Shown in pieces: positions 1-6,443 of a stretch of DNA of 21,591 nucleotides. The DNA is taken from contig JBNGDW010000021.1 in NCBI GenBank assembly GCA_049975325.1, positions 1-21,591 on the forward strand, in the 5' to 3' direction. Position numbers and translations under genes: made by a program. Numbering within the stretch: the stretch's first letter is position 1; each line of letters opens with the position of its first letter. This stretch comes from JBNGDW01 sp049975325. GTDB lineage: Bacteria > Cloacimonadota > Cloacimonadia > JGIOTU-2 > JBNGDW01. The notes below the pieces were generated by a model. That model was not told the origin of the DNA, did no database searches, and was given only the letters and a program-made list of their open reading frames with translations.

Positions 1-250
1 GCATAGGGTAGCGCACTTGTTACTAAATATTTCTCTTTTTTCAATGCATCCTCCGCCGGGCAATAAGGCTGGAGATTGTCTCTATAATCTATCAATCTCC
101 GTTAAACTGCTCTAACAAAAATTCTATAAAGATCAAACAATCTCAAGTAATAAAGGCACTTATTTTAGGGTAAAAATAGGAATAAAGGGTGAACATGTCA
201 ACTTTTTGCTAGCCTACAATCCGCTTTCAGCCAAGACTATTACATTTTTG
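1..250. other. Intergenic left edge, no gene seen
   Basis: I checked all six frames, including frames open at the left edge. The longest edge-open frame is about 37 codons (plus strand, stop at 113-115) and its product is low-complexity and unlike a protein. A weak hairpin-like match, CTCC-GCC (51-57) against GGC-T-GGAG (67-74), may be a decayed copy of the TCCGCC..GGCGGA palindrome found elsewhere in the window. Nothing else can be supported. Confidence 0.6.
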
Positions 251-279
251 TTGACAAATAGAAGATAGTAGAGTTAGAT
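251..279 (+). promoter_or_regulatory. Promoter of tRNA-Ala
   Basis: A perfect -35 box TTGACA (251-256) is followed, after exactly 17 bases, by TTAGAT (274-279), which matches the -10 consensus at four of six positions. Transcription would start near 286, about 20 bases before the mature tRNA 5' end at 306, which is a normal leader for a stable RNA gene. Confidence 0.75.
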
Positions 280-305
280 TTTATAGAAGAAGCGAAAGAA
301 TTTGT

Positions 306-378
306 GGGGAAGTAGCTCAGTTGGGAGAGCACAGCGTTCGCAACGCTGAGGTCGAGGGTTCGAGTCCCTTCTTCTCCA
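306..378 (+). tRNA. tRNA-Ala(CGC)
   Basis: A full cloverleaf can be folded. The acceptor stem is GGGGAAG (306-312) with CTTCTCC (371-377), the D stem is GCTC/GAGC (315-318, 327-330), the anticodon stem CAGCG/CGCTG encloses the loop TTCGCAA (337-343), and the T stem GAGGG/CCCTT encloses TTCGAGT. The anticodon CGC (339-341) reads GCG, alanine. The third acceptor pair is a G-U wobble, the classical G3:U70 identity element of alanine tRNAs, which independently supports the assignment. The discriminator base is A378. CCA is not encoded (CAT follows), so a CCA-adding enzyme is needed. Confidence 0.97.
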
Positions 379-439
379 CATTATCCTTAAACAAAAGATG
401 GGTGGGCTTTAGTGTCGGCTATAAACAAAATTATAAAGT

Positions 440-1069
440 ATGAGTTATAAAGTGAAGAAGATAATTTTTGCAAAGGGCATCGACAAAAACAAAATATCTA
501 TAGCCGCATCCCTTTTGCAAAACGGAGGAATTCTTATTCATCCGACAGAGAATATTTATGGATTTGGAGCGCTCATTACAGCCAAAAACGCTATTGAGCG
601 AATAAATCGCATAAAAAAAAGACAGAATGCACTTAAAAAAAAACAGGGCTATATCGTGCTGATTGGGGAACTAAAACAACTTAAAGGACTAGTCTCTCAT
701 ATCTCACCTATTGAGGCACAGTTAATTAATCGTTATTGGCCAGGCCCTCTTACTATTATCTTTTCTGCAAACAAATCTATTGAAAAAAATCCATCATGTT
801 ACCAAGGAACTATTGCGGTGCGTTATGTCGGAAATGCAATTACACAGGAAATAATCCGTCAGGCTAAATCCCCTATGATAAGCACAAGCATAAATATCTC
901 AGGAGAAGAGCCAGAGACTGATATTGAGAGGATAATTGAGCGGTTCGCTCATATGGTTGATGGTATTGTAATTGACAAAATACACCGATTTACTCACAAA
1001 CCGTCAACTGTTGTAAAAGTCGAGGACGGAATCCCTGTTGTCATAAGAAAAGGCGCAGTTGCTATCTAA
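440..1069 (+). CDS. tsaC: L-threonylcarbamoyladenylate synthase (Sua5/YciO/YrdC family)
   Basis: This protein of 209 residues is a single YrdC domain. The family makes threonylcarbamoyl-AMP from threonine, bicarbonate and ATP, the first step toward the t6A modification at position 37 of ANN-decoding tRNAs, in the cytoplasm. Visible signatures are HPTENIYGFGAL (residues 34-45, matching the usual PTDTxYGLG), the basic segment around K59-R61, the WPGPLT motif (about 100-105) and STSINISG (148-155, usually STSANxSG). The length fits the short TsaC form without the C-terminal Sua5 domain. It lies 61 bases after tRNA-Ala with no obvious promoter or Shine-Dalgarno site between, so it may be read from the tRNA promoter. 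The start ATG is chosen because it gives a complete N-terminus. TsaB, TsaD and TsaE are not in the window. Confidence 0.9.
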   Translation: MSYKVKKIIFAKGIDKNKISIAASLLQNGGILIHPTENIYGFGALITAKNAIERINRIKKRQNALKKKQGYIVLIGELKQLKGLVSHISPIEAQLINRYWPGPLTIIFSANKSIEKNPSCYQGTIAVRYVGNAITQEIIRQAKSPMISTSINISGEEPETDIERIIERFAHMVDGIVIDKIHRFTHKPSTVVKVEDGIPVVIRKGAVAI

Positions 1070-1231
1070 CCCCTGATTGTTTTTCTTGACAACTTTAATG
1101 TTCATTCTTCAATAGACCCTTAGTATAAAAAGCAGTTCGAATAATTTTCTTAATATCTCTACTTTTAGCCGGAGATATTACACTTATTCTGTACACCTGA
1201 AATTACTTTAAAAGATTAGAAGATAGACAAA

Positions 1232-2179
1232 ATGCGTGCAGGAGTCATCGAGATCGGAACAAACTCAATAAAGTTTTGTCTGGCAGAAAAGAAGATGGAC
1301 CGGATTCAGATTCTGCTTGATAAAGATATTGTTACAAGACTTGGAGAGAGGCAATCTGAGACAGGGAAAATGTCTGAAGTCGCTATGCAAAGGACATTCA
1401 TTGCAATTAAGGATTGCCTGAATACGGCACATAAGTTTAAAGTTGATCGTATTGTTGGGGTTGGTACCATGGCACTCCGGGTTGCAATCAATGCCCAAGA
1501 ATTTCTGCAAAAGGTCTATTCCGAATGCGGACTGTCGGTCAAGATTATCTCCAGAGAGAAAGAAGCAAAACTGTCATATAAAGGAGCGGTATCTTCGCTT
1601 CCTATTGAAAACACAAACTATCTGGTAGTTGATATCGGAGGAGGTAGCACAGAATTTATTTGGGGTACGGCTAACAAGATAGAATCTATAGTCAGTCTCA
1701 ATCTGGGTGTCGTATATCTCACAGAGAAATTCCTCATCTCAAATCCGCCAACGGGTAGTGAATTGCATAATGCCAGCCAAGAGATACAACATCTGCTTAT
1801 CAAAAATAGGATTACTCGTAAAAAGTCAGATCAACTTATTGGAGTGGGTGGAACTATAACCACAATGATAGCAATAAAATATGGAATGAAAGAATACATC
1901 CCTGAAAAAATTCACGGTGCAAAACTTGATATTAAAGATGCCAAAGCCCAGATTGGTATATTCAAGTCAAAGACAGTAGAAGAGAGAAAAAAGATTGCTG
2001 GACTTCCCCCAGGGCGAGCAGATGTAATATTGGCTGGCGCACTTATCGTTTATGCTGTTCTCCAAGATCTGCAATTTAATTCACTTATCGGAAGTGATAG
2101 AGGCTTGCGTCACGCTGTTTTATTCGATATTTTGAATGAAAATTTTTCTAACAAAAACCATAGAGGGAAAGAGCAATGA
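1232..2179 (+). CDS. ppx: Ppx/GppA family phosphatase (exopolyphosphatase), short form
   Basis: This 315-residue protein covers the two-lobed actin-like Ppx/GppA phosphatase domain but lacks the C-terminal HD-like region of long E. coli-type enzymes, like the short Aquifex-type proteins. Motifs in order are EIGTNSIKF (7-15, phosphate-1 loop), GTMALRVAINAQ (78-89), REKEAKLSYKGA (108-119, containing the family's catalytic glutamate region), DIGGGSTEFI (134-143) and GVGGTITTM (204-212). The first acidic residue is glutamate where E. coli Ppx has aspartate. The family releases phosphate from polyphosphate or hydrolyses pppGpp; sequence alone does not separate the two. It overlaps the next gene by the four bases ATGA, and a DUF47 protein and phosphate permease follow, so polyphosphate or phosphate turnover is the better inference. 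Confidence 0.88.
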   Translation: MRAGVIEIGTNSIKFCLAEKKMDRIQILLDKDIVTRLGERQSETGKMSEVAMQRTFIAIKDCLNTAHKFKVDRIVGVGTMALRVAINAQEFLQKVYSECGLSVKIISREKEAKLSYKGAVSSLPIENTNYLVVDIGGGSTEFIWGTANKIESIVSLNLGVVYLTEKFLISNPPTGSELHNASQEIQHLLIKNRITRKKSDQLIGVGGTITTMIAIKYGMKEYIPEKIHGAKLDIKDAKAQIGIFKSKTVEERKKIAGLPPGRADVILAGALIVYAVLQDLQFNSLIGSDRGLRHAVLFDILNENFSNKNHRGKEQ

Positions 2180-2829
2180 AAAAAATATTTTCAGGCAAAA
2201 CAGCGGAATTAGAATCAATGATTGAAAGCTATCTGGATGGAGTCGGAAAATCTGCACTCCTTTTTAACGAAGCAGTTAAAGATTATATTGCTAAAAATTA
2301 CGCCCGCTTCGAGCGCCAATTACAAGAAATCACAGAATTAGAAAATGCTGCAGACAAGCTACGCCATGATATTAAATATCGTTTATACAGATTTATGCTC
2401 ATCCCAGAATCGCGAGGAGATGTTCTAGGTCTTATTGAAAACCTGGATAATGTTGTAGATCTTGCTAAAAAGACTGTTGCTCATTTTTCGATAGAAAAAC
2501 CAAATATACCAGATTTTTTAACTTATGATTTTCTGGAATTAGCGGAACTTTCCTGCAAGGCTGTAGGAGAAATTGTCGGCGGTACTCGAGCATTTTTTGA
2601 TGAGGTAAAACTTGTGAACGATTGTATCAACAAAGTTCATTTTTATGAACATGAAGCGGATAAAGTGGAAGAAGGATTAAAAAGGAAAATCTTCAATTCT
2701 GACCAGATATCTGACCTTGCTCACAAACTACATCTAGCCTACTTTGTCACCCGTATAGCCAAGCCTTCGGATGAAGCAGAATCTGTAGGTGAAAGATTGG
2801 CAGTTTATGCAATCAAAAGATTTATTTGA
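2176..2829 (+). CDS. DUF47/PhoU-like protein, partner of the phosphate permease
   Basis: This 217-residue, mostly helical protein belongs to the DUF47 (PhoU-related, TIGR00153-like) family. It shows the acidic/basic helix pairs typical of PhoU domains: an ENAADKLRHDIKYRLYRF stretch near residues 56-73, then RGDVLGLIENLDNVVDLA (about 81-98), and a second repeat with HFYEHEADKVEEGLKRKIF. The E-x3-D pattern in each repeat corresponds to PhoU metal-binding positions. DUF47 genes are commonly next to pit genes and are thought to regulate the permease; the biochemical role is not settled. Its ATG overlaps the ppx stop (ATGA) and has a good ribosome site (AGAGGGAAAGAG). Its own stop lies 8 bases before the chosen pit start, so translation of the three genes is probably coupled. 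Confidence 0.85.
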   Translation: MKKIFSGKTAELESMIESYLDGVGKSALLFNEAVKDYIAKNYARFERQLQEITELENAADKLRHDIKYRLYRFMLIPESRGDVLGLIENLDNVVDLAKKTVAHFSIEKPNIPDFLTYDFLELAELSCKAVGEIVGGTRAFFDEVKLVNDCINKVHFYEHEADKVEEGLKRKIFNSDQISDLAHKLHLAYFVTRIAKPSDEAESVGERLAVYAIKRFI

Positions 2830-2837
2830 TAGGTAAT

Positions 2838-3884
2838 ATGTTTACAACTTTGCTATTTCTTTCCAGTGGTCTTTTTCTGGGATGGTCATTAGGTGCCAAT
2901 GATGCTGCCAATATCTTTGGCACGGCTGTTGGCACCAAAATGCTGAGATTTAAAGTTGCTGCTATTATTGCTAGTGTTTTTGTTATTATTGGAGCAGTAT
3001 ACGGTGGAGCCGGCACATCTCATACAATCGGACTCCTTGGCGAAATAGAAAGGCTTCCCGGAGCTTTTACTGTGGCTCTTGCAGCAGCACTTACTGTGCT
3101 CTGGATGACTCGTGCTGGGCTGCCAGTTTCAACCACCCAAGCAATAGTTGGGGCTATTCTGGGATGGAATCTCTTTTCTGGTCATCCCACAAACATGGAA
3201 ATGCTTTATAAAATCTTTGGCACATGGGTCTTTTCACCTATCTTGACTGCTATTATCTCGGTTATACTGTTTATTATCCTGAAATACATCGTGGAAAATA
3301 TGCATATTCATCTTTTGAGATTAGACGCACTTACAAGGATTGGGTTTGTTATTGTGGGGGCATTTGGAGCATATAGCCTTGGAGCCAATAATATTGGTAA
3401 TATTATGGGGATATTTATCACCGGAGTACCATTCAGAGATATACAGATAGGCAATGTGCTGGAATTCTCCGCTGCTCAGCAATTGTTTTTTCTGGGTGGA
3501 ATCGCAATTGCTATAGGGATTTGTACATATTCCAAAAAGGTAATGACAACTGTAGGTTCAGATATTTTTAAGCTCTCTCCTATCACAGGTCTGGCAGTTG
3601 TGCTCGCCAGCTCAATAACTCTCTTCCTCTTTGCTTCCCAAGGATTAAAACTATTTCTTGAATCCCACGGTTTACCTTCATTTCCTTTGGTACCGATCTC
3701 AAGCTCTCAAGCCGTTGTGGGAGGAGTTGTAGGGATAAGTCTGGTAAAAGGGGGAAGAAATATAAACCTAAAACTTCTGGGCAAAATAGCCTTAGGCTGG
3801 ATTGTAACTCCAATAGGAGCCGCAATACTCGCATATATTGCCCTATTCTTTGTGCAAAATGTTTTTATGCAACCTGTAGTTTGA
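2838..3884 (+). CDS. pit: PiT-family inorganic phosphate permease
   Basis: This integral membrane protein of 348 residues is a PiT (PHO4) transporter, which moves phosphate, often as a metal-phosphate complex, with protons or sodium across the cytoplasmic membrane. The two inverted halves each show the family signature: SLGANDAANIFGTAVGT near the N-terminus and YSLGANNIGNIMGIF in the second half. The repeated polar loops VSTTQAIVGA and ISSSQAVVGG are also present. Roughly ten hydrophobic segments are visible. I chose ATG 2838, with AGG four bases upstream and a hydrophobic first helix immediately after it. An in-frame TTG at 2826 overlaps the upstream stop and would add only four residues. 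It is the last gene of the ppx-DUF47-pit unit; no terminator is visible after it. Confidence 0.92.
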   Translation: MFTTLLFLSSGLFLGWSLGANDAANIFGTAVGTKMLRFKVAAIIASVFVIIGAVYGGAGTSHTIGLLGEIERLPGAFTVALAAALTVLWMTRAGLPVSTTQAIVGAILGWNLFSGHPTNMEMLYKIFGTWVFSPILTAIISVILFIILKYIVENMHIHLLRLDALTRIGFVIVGAFGAYSLGANNIGNIMGIFITGVPFRDIQIGNVLEFSAAQQLFFLGGIAIAIGICTYSKKVMTTVGSDIFKLSPITGLAVVLASSITLFLFASQGLKLFLESHGLPSFPLVPISSSQAVVGGVVGISLVKGGRNINLKLLGKIALGWIVTPIGAAILAYIALFFVQNVFMQPVV

Positions 3885-3923
3885 ATTAAAGCAGAAAGAA
3901 AAGATAAAAATAAAAGTATAAAC

Positions 3924-3980
3924 TTGACATTGATTTACTCCCAAAATTTCATAAACTTATGATAGAATGCAGTAGGAGGT
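3924..3980 (+). promoter_or_regulatory. Probable promoter region and strong ribosome site of elbB
   Basis: The gap after pit holds a perfect TTGACA (3924-3929) and a good -10 hexamer TATGAT (3958-3963), but they are 28 bases apart, too far to act as one sigma-70 promoter. Either TATGAT works with a poor -35, or TTGACA works with a poor -10 near 3947-3952. The ribosome site AGGAGGT (3974-3980), three bases before ATG 3984, is unambiguous and fixes the elbB start. Confidence 0.4.
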
Positions 3981-3983
3981 AAT

Positions 3984-4658
3984 ATGAAGACAGGTTTAAA
4001 CAAAAAGGTTGGAGTGGTTCTGGCCGGCTGTGGCGTAAAAGATGGAAGTGAAATCCATGAATCAACTCTAACCCTTCTGTTTCTAGACCAAGCAAGAGCA
4101 GAGACTATCATTATGTCTCCTAACGCTCCCCAGATGGATGTCATCAATCATCTTACAGAAGAACCAATGCCCGCAGAGCAAAGAAATGCTCTGATAGAAG
4201 CAGCAAGGATTGCACGCAGGAACATCCGCGATATAAAGAGAGTCTCTTTCCAGGATATAGATGCACTTATTATTCCCGGCGGATATGGCATTGCAAAAAA
4301 TCTCTGTGATTTTGCTGTCAAAGGTGAGAACTTCACTGTAAATCCAGACCTTGAAAAACTTATAATTGAAATGCACCAGGCAAAAAAGCCAATTGGATTT
4401 ATCTGCCTTGCACCTGTAATTGCAGCAAAAGTTCTGGGTAAGTACCATCCTCAACTTACGATTGGGAATGATGAAAGCACTGCCCAGGTTATTGAAAATC
4501 TCGGAGCCAAACATGTTGTATGTGATGTTGAAGACACAGTGGTTGACCCTGAGAATAAAGTGGTAACTACTCCAGCCTATATGTTAGGACCCAGTATCGC
4601 ATATATTGCCCGAGGCATTGAAAAATTAATAAAAGATATACTCGAACTTATAGAATAG
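3984..4658 (+). CDS. elbB: ElbB-like DJ-1/PfpI family protein
   Basis: This 224-residue protein matches ElbB (sigma cross-reacting protein 27A / isoprenoid-biosynthesis-associated glyoxalase) over its whole length. Diagnostic stretches are VGVVLAGCGVKDGSEIHES (9-27), APQMDVINHLT (48-58), ARRNIRDI (77-84), LIIPGGYGIAKNLCDFA (95-111) and the nucleophile elbow GFICLAP with the candidate catalytic cysteine C141. ElbB of E. coli is reported to have weak glyoxalase activity; the physiological substrate is uncertain. A DJ-1-like role against reactive carbonyls is an inference from the superfamily. A strong Shine-Dalgarno site precedes the ATG. The macrodomain gene starts 5 bases after the stop without its own ribosome site, so the two are almost certainly co-transcribed. 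Confidence 0.9.
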   Translation: MKTGLNKKVGVVLAGCGVKDGSEIHESTLTLLFLDQARAETIIMSPNAPQMDVINHLTEEPMPAEQRNALIEAARIARRNIRDIKRVSFQDIDALIIPGGYGIAKNLCDFAVKGENFTVNPDLEKLIIEMHQAKKPIGFICLAPVIAAKVLGKYHPQLTIGNDESTAQVIENLGAKHVVCDVEDTVVDPENKVVTTPAYMLGPSIAYIARGIEKLIKDILELIE

Positions 4659-4663
4659 ACAAC

Positions 4664-5221
4664 ATGAAAAAAACAGTAGGTAAAACATTAATCTCGCTTG
4701 TTCAAGGGGATATCACTCAGCAGGACACAGAAGCAATCGTAAATGCGGCAAACTCTTCTCTTATTGGTGGAGGAGGCGTAGATGGTGCTATACACAGGGC
4801 TGGTGGACCCCAAATATTCGAAGAATGCGCTGAAATACGAAAACGACAGGGAGGGTGCCCCACAGGAGAGGCTGTTATAACAAGTGGTGGTAACCTGAAA
4901 GCAAAATATGTAATTCATACAGTAGGACCTATCTGGAGAGGAGGTGAAAATAATGAAGAGAATCTTCTTCGCAACTGCTACATCAATTCACTTAACATCG
5001 CAAAAGAAAATAGTATCAAATCCATCGCTTTCCCCTCTATAAGTACAGGCATATACAAATTCCCTATTCAGCGTGCAAGTATGATTGCTCTTCAAACAAC
5101 CATCAATTATATTAAAAAGAATGACTTCTTGGATGAAGTGAGATTCGTTCTCTTTAGTAAAAAGGATTATGATATTTATTGCGAGAGTTTAAAAAGTATA
5201 ATCCGCCAAAAGGCGGATTGA
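4664..5221 (+). CDS. Macrodomain protein, O-acetyl-ADP-ribose deacetylase (YmdB/MacroD type)
   Basis: This 185-residue single macrodomain closely follows E. coli YmdB. Motifs are VQGDIT (13-18), EAIVNAANSSLIGGGGVDGAI (23-43), CPTGEAVITSGG, YVIHTVGPIWRGGENNEENLL, and the phosphate-binding AFPSISTGIYKFP (122-134). N30 and D40 correspond to the catalytic pair of the MacroD/YmdB group, so the enzyme should remove acetyl from O-acetyl-ADP-ribose and/or ADP-ribose from acidic side chains. It follows elbB by 5 bases. Its last codons (R-Q-K-A-D) and stop are formed by a perfect 8-bp palindrome of a type found elsewhere between genes, suggesting that a repeat reshaped the C-terminus. No ADP-ribosyltransferase is visible nearby, so a toxin-antitoxin role is not supported. 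Confidence 0.93.
   Translation: MKKTVGKTLISLVQGDITQQDTEAIVNAANSSLIGGGGVDGAIHRAGGPQIFEECAEIRKRQGGCPTGEAVITSGGNLKAKYVIHTVGPIWRGGENNEENLLRNCYINSLNIAKENSIKSIAFPSISTGIYKFPIQRASMIALQTTINYIKKNDFLDEVRFVLFSKKDYDIYCESLKSIIRQKAD
5200..5219. repeat. Palindrome AATCCGCC-AAAA-GGCGGATT at the macrodomain gene 3' end
   Basis: A perfect 8-bp inverted repeat (5200-5207 with 5212-5219) with an AAAA loop straddles the last codons and part of the stop codon. It shares the TCCGCC..GGCGGA arms with palindromes at 17798 and 18048. No T-run follows, so it is not a standard Rho-independent terminator, though it could stabilise the mRNA 3' end. Confidence 0.75.
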
Positions 5222-5252
5222 CCACATCAGAAATCTTTGCCCGCTGAAATGA

Positions 5253-5269
5253 TCAGATTCTAAATCTGA
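5253..5269. other. Hairpin between convergent genes
   Basis: TCAGATT (5253-5259) and AATCTGA (5263-5269) form a perfect 7-bp stem with a CTA loop, between the converging macrodomain and GtrA-like genes. A clean T-run is missing on both strands, so a terminator role is only possible. No gene is visible in 5222-5382. Confidence 0.3.
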
Positions 5270-5382
5270 AATCGTATTATATTTGCCAGAGCAAAGAGTT
5301 TGAGGCGTAGGATTTATTTGATTGGGTAAGAATATTTACGCAGTTAACTTTAATTCCAAAGTATTAATCCAAATTTTTTATC

Positions 5383-5862
5383 TTATTTTTCAGGCAACTC
5401 CGATGACTCTAAAGGCTTGTCTTTGAATGTAATCTTTTCTTGGGCGAAAAAATTTATAGTACCTGAAACAAGCGAAACCAGAATAGCAATCAAATTACAT
5501 ATAACAACACTAAAATGAAAAATCCTTTCAACGAGAAGAATTGTACCCATCTTTATCCCATATGCAAGAAGAACTCCGATATGATAGGTAGGTATGCGCC
5601 TGAAAAAATCCCTTGCTTTATGATTGACTTTGTGGTTCCATATCCAGAAATAACAAATCCCATAATTACACAAGGTGGCAACTTCAAAAGAAATAGTTGG
5701 TGTAAGTATATATTTAGTGAAATAAGACTCAAAAACATATGTAGAAAGAAGCCATAATACCACCATATCCACCACAGTTCCAGCTGCTCCCCGTACTGCG
5801 AACTTTGCTCCTCTTATGCCTAAATCCTTTCTCTCTACAATAAATTTTTTGATCTTACTCAT
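5383..5862 (-). CDS. GtrA-like membrane protein
   Basis: This 159-residue protein is of the GtrA/DPMS (PF04138-type) family: small polytopic proteins thought to flip or assist use of polyprenyl-linked sugars for surface polysaccharide or lipid-linked glycosylation. Four hydrophobic segments are visible (about residues 22-42, 56-76, 92-113 and 118-141). Family-like features are KFAVRGAAGTVVDMVVLWLL at the first helix, a second helix with an internal NYG and WIWNHK, and SGTINFFAQEKITF at the end, matching the usual N-F-x-x-x-R/K-x-W/F tail. A basic N-terminus precedes the first helix. No partner glycosyltransferase lies in the window. It is the last gene of the leftward series, 88 bases after the TM2 gene, with AAAGGCG upstream of its ATG. 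Confidence 0.82.
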   Translation of the reverse strand: MSKIKKFIVERKDLGIRGAKFAVRGAAGTVVDMVVLWLLSTYVFESYFTKYILTPTISFEVATLCNYGICYFWIWNHKVNHKARDFFRRIPTYHIGVLLAYGIKMGTILLVERIFHFSVVICNLIAILVSLVSGTINFFAQEKITFKDKPLESSELPEK

Positions 5863-5950
5863 TTTTCGCCTTTAAAATAGGAAAATGGTTTGTGTAGGCC
5901 TCAAAACTGGATAAATCGTGATGTAGAAAATTATCTTTTGAGCAGAAATT

Positions 5951-6385
5951 TTAGAACCAGGGATGCTGATTATTAACATAGGCCTCTTGAAATTCTTCAT
6001 TTGTTTTTGTGAGATATATAATTCCTTCAATAATGCCAATGACGCCCATGACAAAAGAGGCAACGCCTAATGTAAGTAACCCTCCAACCACCGTGATCAA
6101 AAGCATAATAATGCCAGCACCAGTATATCCGAGGTAAAATTTATGTATGCCAAGGGAACCCAAAAGAATTCCCAATACCCCTGCTGCAACCTTGCTTTTA
6201 CCAACCAGGGAAGGAGAAGGTTTGTACACCAATTTAACTCCACATTTTGTGCATACCTCTTGATTATACTGGGTCTCCGCTCCGCAGTTCTGACAAAATT
6301 TTCTCCCCGCCAAGGGATAAACCCCACAATTAGGGCATATTAATGCTTTCTCATCTACCTGCTTACCACAGTTTCGACAATACAT
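5951..6385 (-). CDS. Double zinc-ribbon protein with TM2 domain
   Basis: This 144-residue protein has two parts. The N-terminus carries eight cysteines in four C-x2-C knuckles (C3/C6, C17/C20, C31/C34, C45/C48), read as two consecutive zinc ribbons. A short basic linker leads to a TM2 domain with two hydrophobic segments (about 66-80 and 90-125) and the signature GIHKFYLGYTG (79-89), which corresponds to the usual G-x-H-R/D-F-Y-L-G. TM2 proteins sit in the cytoplasmic membrane; their biochemical role is unknown. The zinc ribbons should face the cytoplasm. A strong AAGGAGA site lies just before the ATG. It is 58 bases after the GNAT-like gene. I cannot assign a function beyond the domain architecture. 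Confidence 0.85.
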   Translation of the reverse strand: MYCRNCGKQVDEKALICPNCGVYPLAGRKFCQNCGAETQYNQEVCTKCGVKLVYKPSPSLVGKSKVAAGVLGILLGSLGIHKFYLGYTGAGIIMLLITVVGGLLTLGVASFVMGVIGIIEGIIYLTKTNEEFQEAYVNNQHPWF

Positions 6386-6443
6386 AACATCTCCTTATGA
6401 TTCGTTTTTTATGTAACCTAAATCACATTTTTATTATTGCATC

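Noticed and set aside
1..115. Possible 3' end of a gene entering from the left edge (plus frame 2, about 37 codons)
   Set aside because: The translation shows no protein-like character and no family motif; the frame is short enough to be chance.
1086..1129. TTGACA at 1086-1091 and TATAAA at 1124-1129 as a promoter for the ppx unit
   Set aside because: The boxes are 32 bases apart and neither has a proper partner at 16-18 bases. A promoter is likely somewhere in this 162-base gap but I cannot place it.
4083..4514. A 143-codon minus-strand open frame opposite elbB
   Set aside because: It lies wholly within the well-supported elbB coding sequence, is cysteine-rich without pattern and has no family signature.
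3830..4611. An exact 14-base repeat CGCATATATTGCCC at 3830-3843 and 4598-4611
   Set aside because: Both copies encode Ala-Tyr-Ile-Ala inside unrelated genes (pit and elbB) in the same frame, so codon coincidence explains it.
4664..5221. Macrodomain gene as antitoxin of a DarT-like ADP-ribosyltransferase system
   Set aside because: No ADP-ribosyltransferase-like gene is adjacent, and the protein follows YmdB/MacroD rather than DarG.
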